Source: an uncultured Oscillospiraceae bacterium (GTDB lineage: Bacteria > Bacillota > Clostridia > Oscillospirales > Oscillospiraceae). Taken from it: DNA of 29,808 nt. The stretch is from NCBI GenBank assembly GCA_910585265.1, contig CAJUCA010000038.1, forward strand, positions 1 through 29,808, given 5' to 3'. This document shows, in pieces, positions 1 through 6,949 of the stretch. Made by a program: the position numbers and the translations under genes. The notes beneath the pieces were generated by a model. It did no database searches. It saw only the letters and a program-made list of their open reading frames with translations, and was not told the origin of the DNA. The number at the start of each line of letters is the position of its first letter. Position 1 is the first letter of the stretch.

Positions 1-37
1 AATTCAACGCGGCTTGGCGGAAAAAGACCCGGCCAGA

Positions 38-66
38 CGGCGTTTGAGGTTGTGAATACAGGTTCT
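38..66. repeat. 29-nt dispersed repeat, copy 1
   Basis: This 29-nt stretch recurs at 20383-20411 with a single difference (A at 58, G at 20403). It begins CGGCGTTTGAGG and ends CAGGTTCT. Here its right part joins the following bases into a stem, TGTGAAT at 52-57/58 pairing with ATTCACA near 69-75. It lies downstream of yqzL at the window edge, so the full element may extend out of view. Two copies 20 kb apart in intergenic DNA suggest a genome-wide repeat; its function is unknown. Confidence 0.6.
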
Positions 67-166
67 AAATTCACAGCCGGGGCTGCCCTGTGCCGCTCCA
101 AAAGCGCGTCAGAACAGGGCGGAAGACGCCCGTCCGGACGGGGTTTGGGGCCGCGGGTACAGGCTC

Positions 167-358
167 TCAGTAAAGATTTCCCGGGCTGCCGGGCACATTG
201 GCCGAAACCGGAGCCGGGGAACCTGCCAGCGGTCCGGCCGACCCCGCCCCGCCCCCCTGGGCCGCCCCGGACGGAGGCATCGCCTCCCCGTCCCGGCTCA
301 TCAGCCACGCCTCCGGCATCCCGGTGGTCCAGAACAGCTTCCAATACTCTCGATTCAT
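167..358 (-). CDS. yqzL: YqzL-like small protein with long C-terminal tail
   Basis: This 63-residue protein starts with a block (residues 5-24, containing YWKLFWTTGMPEAWLM) that fits the short YqzL family, in which W-K-x-F, TG and a YLL/WLM segment are characteristic. YqzL genes lie between era and recO in Firmicutes, and this one follows era by 112 bp on the same strand, with recO probably beyond the left edge. The ATG has an AGGAGGG ribosome binding site 7-8 nt upstream. The family is usually about 45-50 residues. This one adds a Gly/Ala/Pro/Ser-rich tail from about residue 30 that looks disordered. The biochemical role of YqzL is not established. The identification rests on both motif and position. 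Confidence 0.7.
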   Translation of the reverse strand: MNREYWKLFWTTGMPEAWLMSRDGEAMPPSGAAQGGGAGSAGPLAGSPAPVSANVPGSPGNLY

Positions 359-470
359 CTGCCATCCCTCCTGTCCATACCGTTAGCATGAACAGGGACA
401 GATTGATTATGTCAGGGAAATTTTGTGTCCGGTTTCATTCAAGCGGGGCTTTTGCTGCGTCCACCACGGC

Positions 471-1367
471 TCAGTCCTCCGTATAACCGAAATTCTGGAT
501 GGCCGCCGGGTTGTCCCGCCAGTTTTCCTTTACCTTCACCCAGGTCTCCAGGTACACCTTGGCCCCCATGAACGCCTCCATGTCCTTCCGTGCCTGGGTG
601 CTGATCTTCTTCAGCATGGCCCCGCCCTTGCCGATGATGATCCCCTTGTGGGACGCCTTCTCGCAGTAGATGGTCACATGGCAGTCGATGATGTCGGTGT
701 CGTCCCGCTGGGAGAACTGCGTCACCTCCACCGCCGTGCCGTGGGGAATCTCCTGGTCCAGCTCCCGCAGCAGCTTCTCCCGGACGATCTCCGCCATGAT
801 CTGACGCTCGGGCTGGTCGGTCACCGCCCCGTCGGGGAACAGCTGGGGCCCCTCGGGCAGCCAGCCGCCCAGCACCTCCAGCAGCTCGTCCACGCCCTCC
901 CCGGTCTTGGCGGAGATGGGCACCACCGCGTCCCAGTCCAGGGCCTCCCCGTAGGCCGCCATCACCGCCAGCAGCTTCTCCTTCTCCACCGTGTCGATCT
1001 TGTTGATCACCAGGGCGGCGGGCGCGCCTAACGCCTTGATGCGGCCGATCAGCTCCTGCTCCGGCCCGCCGATGCGGTCCACCGGCTCCACCAGCAGCAT
1101 CACCCCGTCCACGTCTGCCACCGACTGGCGCACCACCTTTACCATGTAGTCGCCTAACCGGGTGCGGGCCTTGTGCAGTCCCGGCGTGTCCACAAACACG
1201 AACTGGCTGTCCCCCCGGTTGAGGACGGCGCAGATGCGGTTGCGGGTGGTCTGGGGTTTGGGGGAGACGATGGCGATCTTCTCCCCCGCCAGGGTGTTGG
1301 TCAGGGTGGACTTGCCCACGTTGGGCCGTCCGCAGATGGTGATGATGCCGCTTTTCTTGATGTTCAT
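471..1367 (-). CDS. era: GTPase Era, ribosome assembly factor
   Basis: Era is a GTPase that binds near the 3' end of 16S rRNA and helps mature the 30S subunit. The 298-residue protein has the full set of motifs: G1 GRPNVGKS at 13-20, the switch threonines near 40-41, G3 DTPG at 60-63, G4 NKID at 122-125 and ISAKTGEG near 151-158. The C-terminal KH domain has its GxxG loop in IIGKGG at about 244-249. Length is typical for the family (about 300). It follows a lipoprotein gene by 41 bp and precedes yqzL. The ybeY-era-yqzL order matches the conserved Firmicutes cluster. No key residue is missing, and the assignment is essentially certain. Confidence 0.98.
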   Translation of the reverse strand: MNIKKSGIITICGRPNVGKSTLTNTLAGEKIAIVSPKPQTTRNRICAVLNRGDSQFVFVDTPGLHKARTRLGDYMVKVVRQSVADVDGVMLLVEPVDRIGGPEQELIGRIKALGAPAALVINKIDTVEKEKLLAVMAAYGEALDWDAVVPISAKTGEGVDELLEVLGGWLPEGPQLFPDGAVTDQPERQIMAEIVREKLLRELDQEIPHGTAVEVTQFSQRDDTDIIDCHVTIYCEKASHKGIIIGKGGAMLKKISTQARKDMEAFMGAKVYLETWVKVKENWRDNPAAIQNFGYTED

Positions 1368-1408
1368 AGGTGATCCTCAACTTTCTTGAGCATTTTTTGT
1401 AAGTATGT

Positions 1409-2248
1409 TCAGTTTTCCCCGTGGTAGTCCAGGTGTTCCCACTTCGCCTGCTCGTCGAAGAAATCCTCCCCCGGTGGGAGCTCCTTGTAATACACCTGGG
1501 TCAGTTCCCCGTCGATCCGATCTTCCACCTTGATCCCGTAGGCGAACACCGTCCCCTCTGTCTCGGGGATCACCATATCTGTCTCCTCCCACCACGTCTC
1601 GATCCGCCGGATGCACACCAGCTTCCCGTTCTCCCAGCGGTGGAAGGTGGTCACGCCGTCCCCGGCGCCGCTGTTCCGGGCCCAGCCGTCGATGACCTCC
1701 GTCTCCGGGTTGCGGCGGGGAAGGGAGATCTCCCGGTACTCCGGCACCTCCGCGAACTGTCCCGCCGCCTCGTCCCACACCCAGAGATACCAGTATCTGG
1801 CTGCGTTTCCCATGTTATACAGGACGCTGAAGTCCACGTACCCGTCGAAATTGGCGTCCACCACCTCGTGATGGCCAAACGCCATATCCTCCACCAGGAC
1901 AGCCATGGTTTGGAGCGGCGCGTCCATATCCCCCGGGTTCCAGACGGACAGCGTGGTGTGGTAATCGCCGAACTCCGTGTCCCTGTCCTGTTCCCCCAGT
2001 TCCGCCGTCACCAGCAGCGTGCCCAGCTTCCCGCCCGTGTCCACCAGAAAGGCGTCGTGGGTATCATCCATGGGCTGCCGCTCCAGCAGCTCCTCCGGGC
2101 TTGGGAGCTCCGGCGGCGTTCTCAGCGGCACGCCGGCTGTGGGGGACGGCTCCGGCGGAAGGGGCGCGGTTCCTGTTGGCTCCTCCGCCTGACACCCCGT
2201 CAACGCCAACGCCAGGGCCGCCGCCAGCAAAGCATAGCGTATTTTCAT
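1409..2248 (-). CDS. Lipoprotein with XAC2610/VCBS-like domain
   Basis: A 279-residue predicted lipoprotein. The first 18 residues form a hydrophobic signal ending in the lipobox LTGC, so Cys19 would be lipidated and the protein anchored outside the membrane. A Pro/Thr/Ser-rich linker follows to about residue 55. The segment VVDANFDGYVDFSVLYN (129-145) is an acidic D-x-N-x-D-G loop of the kind seen in XAC2610-related and FG-GAP/VCBS calcium-binding repeats. The ATG at 2248 overlaps the ybeY stop by 4 nt (ATGA), implying translational coupling; the reading frame is open upstream, but that part is a shadow of ybeY. It sits where dgkA and cdd are found in B. subtilis. The ligand and role are unknown. 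Confidence 0.8.
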   Translation of the reverse strand: MKIRYALLAAALALALTGCQAEEPTGTAPLPPEPSPTAGVPLRTPPELPSPEELLERQPMDDTHDAFLVDTGGKLGTLLVTAELGEQDRDTEFGDYHTTLSVWNPGDMDAPLQTMAVLVEDMAFGHHEVVDANFDGYVDFSVLYNMGNAARYWYLWVWDEAAGQFAEVPEYREISLPRRNPETEVIDGWARNSGAGDGVTTFHRWENGKLVCIRRIETWWEETDMVIPETEGTVFAYGIKVEDRIDGELTQVYYKELPPGEDFFDEQAKWEHLDYHGEN

Positions 2249-2745
2249 GCGTTTCCCTCTCTTTCCAGCCCCAATTCCTTCATAATGTACTCCTCCCGCT
2301 CCCGCATCCGGGCCTTTTCCGGCCCCTCGTCCAGGTGGTCGTAGCCCAGCAGGTGGAGCGTCGAGTGGACCGCCAGGTAGGCCAGCTCCCGGCGGTTGGC
2401 GTGCCCGTACTCCTTGGCCTGGGCCTTGGCCCGCTCCAGGGAGATGCACATATCCCCCAGGGGGGCCAGCCCGGTGGCGGGGTCGGCGTCCTCCCCGGAC
2501 GGCTTGTCCCCCGGCCTGAGGTCGAACATAGGAAAGGACAGCACGTCGGTGGGGGCGTCCACCCCCCGCATATCCAGGTTAATCCGGTGGATGCCCCCGT
2601 CATTGGTGATCAGCACGTTGATCTCGCAGGGCACGTCCACCCCCTCCCCGTCCAGGGCGGTGCGGATCGCCTTGCGCAGGAAGGAGCGCAGGCCCTCGTC
2701 CACCCCGGGGACGTCGGCGGAAATCATGATTTTATGCTTTGCCAT
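2245..2745 (-). CDS. ybeY: Endoribonuclease YbeY
   Basis: YbeY is a zinc-dependent endoribonuclease that takes part in 16S rRNA 3'-end maturation and ribosome quality control. The 166-residue protein carries the metal-binding signature H-x3-H-x5-H in HSTLHLLGYDH (His127, His131, His137). The upstream segment TDVLSFPMFD (66-75) is typical of UPF0054 proteins. The start codon overlaps the stop of the upstream XRE gene by one base (TAATG), and its own stop overlaps the lipoprotein start, so three genes are read as a coupled unit. An internal insert rich in Gly/Asp/Pro (about 78-95) is slightly longer than in many homologues. Confidence is very high. Confidence 0.97.
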   Translation of the reverse strand: MAKHKIMISADVPGVDEGLRSFLRKAIRTALDGEGVDVPCEINVLITNDGGIHRINLDMRGVDAPTDVLSFPMFDLRPGDKPSGEDADPATGLAPLGDMCISLERAKAQAKEYGHANRRELAYLAVHSTLHLLGYDHLDEGPEKARMREREEYIMKELGLEREGNA

Positions 2746-2963
2746 TACCGGTTGACCTCCCGCTTGTCCGTGCGGCCCATGAGCCAGTCTGCCGACACCC
2801 CGAAAAAGTCCGCGATTTGCAACAGGCTTTTGTAGTTCGGCAAGTGCCCATCCGCCTCCAGACGCTGAAAGTGGCGGTAGTTAAATTCCAGTTTACCAGC
2901 GGCTTCCTCCTGGGTCAAGCCGTTTTCCGTCCGGAGTAGTTTCAGGCGTTCGTTGAAAATCAT
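2745..2963 (-). CDS. Small XRE-family transcriptional regulator
   Basis: A 72-residue Cro/C1-type helix-turn-helix protein. Residues 5-60 fit the five-helix HTH_3 fold: ERLKLLRTENGLTQEEAAGKL forms helices 1-2, the recognition helix is near YRHFQRLEAD, and the closing segment is LLQIADFFGVSADWLMG. The chosen ATG at 2963 has a GAGGAAG ribosome binding site about 8 nt upstream. An in-frame start at 3017 would read through the promoter region and has no binding site. There is no room for an effector domain, so it probably acts as a simple dimeric repressor. It is divergent from a 60-codon gene across an 81-bp region with ACACGTAC half-sites, which suggests autoregulation. It also leads the ybeY-era transcript, an unusual place for such a gene. 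Confidence 0.85.
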   Translation of the reverse strand: MIFNERLKLLRTENGLTQEEAAGKLEFNYRHFQRLEADGHLPNYKSLLQIADFFGVSADWLMGRTDKREVNR

Positions 2964-2977
2964 TTTTCCACTTCCTC

Positions 2978-3006
2978 TTGACACGTACAAGAATGCCGTG
3001 TATAAT
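2978..3006 (+). promoter_or_regulatory. Consensus sigma-A promoter of the 60-aa ORF
   Basis: A perfect TTGACA (2978-2983) and a perfect TATAAT (3001-3006) are separated by exactly 17 bp, reading rightwards to the ORF at 3045. An unregulated promoter this close to consensus would be very strong. It is overlapped on both sides by ACACGTAC-type half-sites, so repression by the divergent XRE protein is likely (inference). Confidence 0.85.
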
Positions 3007-3030
3007 AACACGTACAAGTTAGTACGTGTT
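3007..3030. promoter_or_regulatory. Palindromic operator, probably for the XRE regulator
   Basis: AACACGTAC (3007-3015) and GTACGTGTT (3022-3030) form a perfect 9-bp inverted repeat with a 6-bp spacer. It lies just downstream of the -10 hexamer. A related half-site, ACACGTAC, is at 2981-2988 and a loose partner CGTGT at 2997-3001, overlapping the -35 to -10 spacer. Two operators flanking a strong promoter between divergent genes is the classic layout for an XRE repressor. Binding itself is inferred. Confidence 0.75.
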
Positions 3031-3044
3031 AAGGAGGGCTTCCC

Positions 3045-3227
3045 ATGGACCAGAATATCCCCACCATTATCGATGCTTTATACCGCTATTTTGTCACTGC
3101 CCCCAGTCCGGACTTCTGGCCGGATTATTTCCGCCACGACCCCGTCCAGGGCCACGGCCTCTGGTCGTTCTACCAGGGCCTCCGGCTCGGAATCCAGCTG
3201 TCCGACGCCTGCCTGGAGAAGCTCTGA
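3045..3227 (+). CDS. Hypothetical 60-aa protein under XRE control
   Basis: A 60-residue acidic and aromatic protein (several Trp, Tyr and Phe) with no signal peptide or membrane segment; I recognise no family. It is credible as a gene because an AAGGAGGG ribosome binding site lies 8 nt before the ATG and a consensus promoter lies 38 bp further up. The N-terminal half reads as one amphipathic helix (IPTIIDALYRYFV); the rest, PDFWPDYFRHDP and LWSFYQGLRLGIQLSDACLEKL, could form two more. It is divergent from the XRE regulator and followed by two REP-like hairpins. It could be a small regulator or antitoxin-type partner, but nothing in the sequence proves this. Confidence 0.6.
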   Translation: MDQNIPTIIDALYRYFVTAPSPDFWPDYFRHDPVQGHGLWSFYQGLRLGIQLSDACLEKL

Positions 3228-3236
3228 CCGCGAGGG

Positions 3237-3262
3237 TGCAGGGGCGCGCACTGCGCGCCCGC
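3237..3262 (+). repeat. REP-like hairpin element, unit A
   Basis: A 26-nt unit of the form TGYAGGGGCG-variable-CGCCCGC. Its core GGGCGCGCA/TGCGCGCCC (3242-3250/3252-3260) is a perfect 9-bp stem. A second 26-nt unit lies 24 bp away in the opposite orientation at 3287-3312. It lies between the convergent 60-aa ORF and phoH. Confidence 0.65.
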
Positions 3263-3286
3263 TTATCCCAGACTCACCACGTTACC

Positions 3287-3312
3287 GCGGGCGGACGATG
3301 TCCGCCCCTACA
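3287..3312 (-). repeat. REP-like hairpin element, unit B
   Basis: Read on the minus strand this 26-nt unit shares both ends with unit A (TGYAGGGGCG and CGCCCGC). Only the centre differs, and it stays self-complementary: GGGCGGAC (3289-3296) pairs with GTCCGCCC (3300-3307). Covarying stem centres with fixed ends are what one expects of a BIME-like pair of palindromic units. It may also act as a transcription end for phoH. Confidence 0.65.
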
Positions 3313-3327
3313 GCTCCGTTCCATTCC

Positions 3328-4305
3328 CTACCGCTTGTCCCGCTTGGCCGCCCTGCGGGCCTCGTCGTCCTCGTAGGCTTTAATGATCCGCTGGACAATG
3401 ACATGGCGCACCACGTCCGCCCCGGTGAGCTGGCGGATGGCAATGCCCTCCACCCCCTTCAGCACCCGCATGGCCTCCTTCAGCCCGGACACCTTGTCCG
3501 CCGGCAGGTCGATCTGGGTGGCGTCCCCGGTGATGACGATCTTGGACCCGAAGCCCAGCCGGGTGAGGAACATCTTCATCTGCTCCCGGCTGGTGTTCTG
3601 GGCCTCGTCCAGGATGATGAAGCTGTCGTCCAGCGTCCGGCCCCGCATATAGGCCAGGGGGGCCACCTCGATGTTCCCCCGCTCCACGTACTTCTGATAC
3701 GTCTCCGCCCCCAGCATATCAAACAGCGCGTCGTACAGGGGGCGCAGGTAGGGGTCTACCTTGGACTGCAAGTCCCCCGGCAGGAAGCCCAGCCGCTCCC
3801 CGGCCTCCACCGCGGGGCGGGTGAGGATGATCCGGTTCACCTGCTTCTCCCGGAAGGCCGCCACCGCCGCCGCCACCGCCAGATAGGTCTTGCCCGTCCC
3901 GGCGGGGCCTACGCCGATGGTGACGGTGTTGTTTTTGATGGCGTCCACATACTTCTGCTGGCCGATGGTCTTGGCCTTGATGGGCTTGCCCTTGGCGGTG
4001 ACGCACACCACGTCCCCGGCGAGCTGGGCGATCTTCCCCTCGTTCCCCGACCGCACCAGTTCGATGATATAGCGCACGTTCTGCTGGCCGATGGCCTCCC
4101 CCCGGGCGGACAGGGTGAGCAGGCCCTGGATGGCCTTCACCGCCCACATCACGTTCTCGCCCTCGCCGCTGATCTTCAAATTGGACTCCCGGTTCACCAC
4201 CGAAACGTCCAGCTCCTGTTCGATCAGGCGGATGTTCTCGTCAAACAGGCCGAACAGGTTGACGGCCTCCTCCATCCGCTCGATGCTGATGCTCTGTTCT
4301 GTCAT
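3328..4305 (-). CDS. phoH: PhoH-like P-loop ATPase (YbeZ type)
   Basis: A 325-residue PhoH family ATPase, related to the C-terminal half of superfamily 1 helicases and functionally tied to YbeY and RNA handling. It has Walker A GPAGTGKT at 133-140 and Walker B FIILDEAQN ending at 237. The LTRPAVEAGERLGFLPGDL block (161-179) and ITGDATQIDLP are also diagnostic. The N-terminal 100 residues contain a KH-like part typical of YbeZ/PhoH. It starts 24 bp after yqfD on the same strand. In B. subtilis the order is yqfC-yqfD-phoH-yqfF-ybeY; here yqfF is missing and a regulator is inserted before ybeY. Confidence 0.95.
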   Translation of the reverse strand: MTEQSISIERMEEAVNLFGLFDENIRLIEQELDVSVVNRESNLKISGEGENVMWAVKAIQGLLTLSARGEAIGQQNVRYIIELVRSGNEGKIAQLAGDVVCVTAKGKPIKAKTIGQQKYVDAIKNNTVTIGVGPAGTGKTYLAVAAAVAAFREKQVNRIILTRPAVEAGERLGFLPGDLQSKVDPYLRPLYDALFDMLGAETYQKYVERGNIEVAPLAYMRGRTLDDSFIILDEAQNTSREQMKMFLTRLGFGSKIVITGDATQIDLPADKVSGLKEAMRVLKGVEGIAIRQLTGADVVRHVIVQRIIKAYEDDEARRAAKRDKR

Positions 4306-4329
4306 TGGTAACTCCTTGTTTTACGGCCC

Positions 4330-5586
4330 TCAGCCGGTTTCCTTGGTATCCTCCTGGGGCGTTCCGTAAATCCGCCCCACCTCTCCCTCCCGCTCCACGG
4401 TGCGGCCGATCTCCTCCCGGCACTCCGCCAGCAGGGTGACGGTGAGCCGCCCGTCCTCCTGGCGGGTGACGAAGTCGGTGCGCAGGACCTCTCCCTTCCG
4501 CGCCGTCATCAGCTCCTCCAGGCGGAACCGCAGCAGCTCCTCCAGCTCCTTCGCCGCCTGCTCCCCGTCCACCGGCTCCTCCCGGAGGGTATAGCCCCGG
4601 CGGGTGACGGTGGTGAGGGCGGCGGGCATGGGCTGTCCAAAGAGGGTCAGCTCCGCAGTCTCCGTTATTTTATCATATCTCCCACTGGAAATGCTACTGT
4701 TTTCAAAAAAATCCAGGTCAAACCACAAAATTTTCAGGCCCCAGCTCCGGCTCTCCTCCCCGGTGTACTCCTTCACCTGGCTGGTGAGGGGGATGGTCTC
4801 CTCCAGGGTGCGCCACGTCCGGGCGGTGACATTGCCCGCGGCGTGCACCACCAGGCTGCCCAGATCCACCGTCCCGCCCTCCGGCTCCTTCAGATCCAGC
4901 ACGCCGGAGATGAGGGTTTCCCCCTTGGCCACCACGTCCCCGTCCTGGAACATGGCCCGGCCCGCGTCGGTCTGTATGTTCTCGATGATGCCGTCCGCCG
5001 CCGCCACGATGTCGGCGGGCACGTCCTCCTCCAGCAGCTCCGGGGCCTTCTCCACCTCCCGGACGATGATCTCCGCCCGGGTGCCGTAGATGTTCACCGC
5101 CAGATAGGACAGCTCCGGCAGACCCAGCAGGGCGTTGCTGGCGGCCTCCCGCTCCCGGATGGCGGGGCCGTAGGCCCCGGGCCGCACCCCCGCCCGCTGG
5201 AGCTGGGACAGGATCACGGCGGTGGGCACCCGCTCGTTCCCCGTCACCTCCACCACCAGCACAAACCGGGACAGGAACCCCACCGCCAGCACGCACAGGC
5301 CCAGCCCCAGCAGAAACCCCCAGCGGCCCTCCACCAGCCGCTCCGCCAGGGCGGACGCCCCGTAACGCCCCCGCTCGTCCAGGTCGCACATGGCCCGCTG
5401 GGCCAGCCCGTCCAGCCGCTTCCGGTCCCGCAGGGCCACCCGGAAGGTAAAGCTGGTCTCGTCCAGCCAGCGCAGCCGCCAGAATTGCAGCCGGTTCTGG
5501 GCGCACAGGTTCAGCAGCCGCTCCGGGAAGGCCCCGGTGGCCCGAAGCTCCACGTAGCCCCGCAGCAGGTTGATGAGCTTCTTCAC
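4330..5586 (-). CDS. yqfD: Sporulation protein YqfD
   Basis: A 418-residue protein of the YqfD family, which together with YqfC is made in the mother cell under sigma-E in B. subtilis and is needed for efficient sporulation. The N-terminal cytoplasmic part (1-88) is followed by one membrane helix (about 89-111, GFLLGLGLCVLAVGFLSRFVL). Then comes a large extracytoplasmic region starting with VVEVTGNERVPTAVI, a POTRA-like opening seen in this family. Length is close to the usual 400. It lies between yqfC (52 bp upstream) and phoH (24 bp downstream), exactly as in other endospore formers. The molecular function is not known. Confidence 0.92.
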   Translation of the reverse strand: MKKLINLLRGYVELRATGAFPERLLNLCAQNRLQFWRLRWLDETSFTFRVALRDRKRLDGLAQRAMCDLDERGRYGASALAERLVEGRWGFLLGLGLCVLAVGFLSRFVLVVEVTGNERVPTAVILSQLQRAGVRPGAYGPAIREREAASNALLGLPELSYLAVNIYGTRAEIIVREVEKAPELLEEDVPADIVAAADGIIENIQTDAGRAMFQDGDVVAKGETLISGVLDLKEPEGGTVDLGSLVVHAAGNVTARTWRTLEETIPLTSQVKEYTGEESRSWGLKILWFDLDFFENSSISSGRYDKITETAELTLFGQPMPAALTTVTRRGYTLREEPVDGEQAAKELEELLRFRLEELMTARKGEVLRTDFVTRQEDGRLTVTLLAECREEIGRTVEREGEVGRIYGTPQEDTKETG

Positions 5587-5638
5587 GCCTTCCGCCCCTT
5601 TCCCTCCAACGCTCTGTTCCGCCGCCGTCCCGGGCGGA

Positions 5639-5914
5639 TTACCTCATGAACTCCACCCCGTGGATCTCCCCGGTGATCAGCAGCTCCTCCGGGGTCATGG
5701 CCCGCAGCTCCAGCCCCGTCCCCCGCACCAGCACCACCAGCTTCCCCCCGGATATGTGGATCTCCTCCGTCCCGTAAGCCAAAATGCCCCGGTGGGGGGC
5801 CATGCGCAGCTCCCCGTCCCCGATGATCTCCACCCGGGCCGCCCCCGCCACCGCGTCGGCGGGCAGGTCGAACATCCGGGAGGCACGGGCCAGCAGGCCC
5901 TCCTTATCCCCCAC
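5639..5914 (-). CDS. yqfC: Sporulation protein YqfC
   Basis: YqfC-family protein next to yqfD. The reading frame is open back to a GTG at 5968. I place the start at the GTG at 5914, because GAGGTG lies 6 nt ahead of it and the resulting 91 residues match the usual family length of about 93. The upstream GTG has no ribosome binding site. The conserved core ARVEIIGDGELRMAPHRGIL, then EEIHISGGKLVVLVRG and LEL...MTPEELLITGEI, is typical and predicted to be beta-rich. Transcription by sigma-E is known for the family, but I could not find a convincing sigma-E promoter here. Confidence 0.88.
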   Translation of the reverse strand: MGDKEGLLARASRMFDLPADAVAGAARVEIIGDGELRMAPHRGILAYGTEEIHISGGKLVVLVRGTGLELRAMTPEELLITGEIHGVEFMR

Positions 5915-5978
5915 AGCAATCACCTCTGGCAAGGATATGCGCCGCCCGGGCCCCGCTTGCCTGTCCACCGGAATTTCG

Positions 5979-6007
5979 TGGACTTTTTCCCCAGGCTGTG
6001 ATATACT
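5979..6007 (+). promoter_or_regulatory. Extended -10 promoter for the RluA-type gene
   Basis: TGGACT (5979-5984), a 17-bp spacer and TATACT (6002-6007) with a TGn extension at 5999-6001 read towards the gene at 6036. CCCCAG (5989-5994) and CTGGGG (6006-6011) form an inverted repeat around the -10 element and could be a weak operator (inference). Confidence 0.65.
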
Positions 6008-6035
6008 GGGGAAAATCAGGAAATCAGGTGACCAT

Positions 6036-6929
6036 ATGGACTATGCCAACAGACGCCGGGAGGCCCAGGCCCCCGTCTACACCGTAACCCAGCCCGACAC
6101 GCTCCTCCCCTTCCTGCTGGCCCGCGTAAAGGGCAAGAGCCGGAACAACGTGAAGTCCCTGCTGTCCCGGCGTCTCGTGGCGGTGGACGGGGTGCCCCTG
6201 TCCCGGTTCGACGCGCCGCTGCTGCCGGGGCAGCAGGTATCCATACTGCCCGCCTCCGCCCCCAGGGCGGACGCCCTGCCCTTCCCCATCCTCTATGAGG
6301 ACGAGCACCTGATCGTGGTGAACAAGCCCGCCAAGCTGCTGAGCGTGGCCAACGACAAGGAGAAAACCCGCACCGCCTACCACCTGGTCACCGACTACGT
6401 GAAGGCCCGGCGGGTGGACGACCGGATCTTCGTGCTCCACCGCCTGGACCGGGACACGTCGGGGGTGCTGATGTTCGCCCGGGACGCCGAGACAAAGGAG
6501 CTGTTCCAGGCCCGGTGGAACGAGATTGTCACACGGCGGGGCTATCTGGCGGTGGTGGAGGGGGTGCCCAAGCCCGCCCAGGACACCATCCGCTCCTTCC
6601 TGGTGGAGACGGACACCCATCTGAGCTTTTCCGGCGCGCCGGGGAAGGGGGCCAAGGAGGCCGTCACCAGCTACCAGATCGTGAAGGCGGGGAGCGGGTA
6701 CGCCCTGCTGGATATCTCCATCGAGACGGGGCGGAAGAACCAGATCCGGGTGCATATGAAGGAGAAGGGCTGTCCCGTGGCGGGGGACAAGCAGTACGGG
6801 GCCCGCACCAACCCCATCGGGCGTTTGTGCCTCCACGCCAACGAGCTGTCGTTTACCCATCCCGCCACCGGGGAGCAGATCACCTTTAAGGCCAAGATGC
6901 CACGGGATTTTAACCGGGTGTTTCGATGA
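6036..6929 (+). CDS. RluA-family 23S rRNA pseudouridine synthase
   Basis: A 297-residue RluA/RluD-family enzyme that converts specific uridines in RNA to pseudouridine. Residues about 20-75 form an S4-like RNA-binding domain (SLLSRRLVAVDG). The catalytic motif HRLDRDTSG is at 135-143 with the conserved Asp at 138. The closing block TGRKNQIRVHMKEKGCPVAGD is the family's second signature. The ATG at 6036 has AGGTGA 4 nt upstream. The open frame extends further left, but the promoter lies there. Whether the target is 23S rRNA as for RluD or another site cannot be told from sequence. It is divergent from yqfC and co-directional with the next gene 20 bp downstream. Confidence 0.93.
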   Translation: MDYANRRREAQAPVYTVTQPDTLLPFLLARVKGKSRNNVKSLLSRRLVAVDGVPLSRFDAPLLPGQQVSILPASAPRADALPFPILYEDEHLIVVNKPAKLLSVANDKEKTRTAYHLVTDYVKARRVDDRIFVLHRLDRDTSGVLMFARDAETKELFQARWNEIVTRRGYLAVVEGVPKPAQDTIRSFLVETDTHLSFSGAPGKGAKEAVTSYQIVKAGSGYALLDISIETGRKNQIRVHMKEKGCPVAGDKQYGARTNPIGRLCLHANELSFTHPATGEQITFKAKMPRDFNRVFR

Positions 6930-6949
6930 AAAGACGGGAGAAAGCCTGA

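Noticed and set aside
129..142. 14-nt palindrome CCCGTCCGGACGGG after yqzL as a terminator
   Set aside because: No loop and no T run on either strand; likely a chance GC-rich palindrome.
423..1031. Plus-strand open frame of 202 codons opposite era
   Set aside because: Antisense shadow of a certain gene in GC-rich DNA; composition is Leu/His/Gly/Pro-biased and no ribosome binding site exists.
2953..4311. Plus-strand 452-codon frame over the phoH region
   Set aside because: Runs through the divergent promoter and REP units and opposite phoH; no motif, no start signal.
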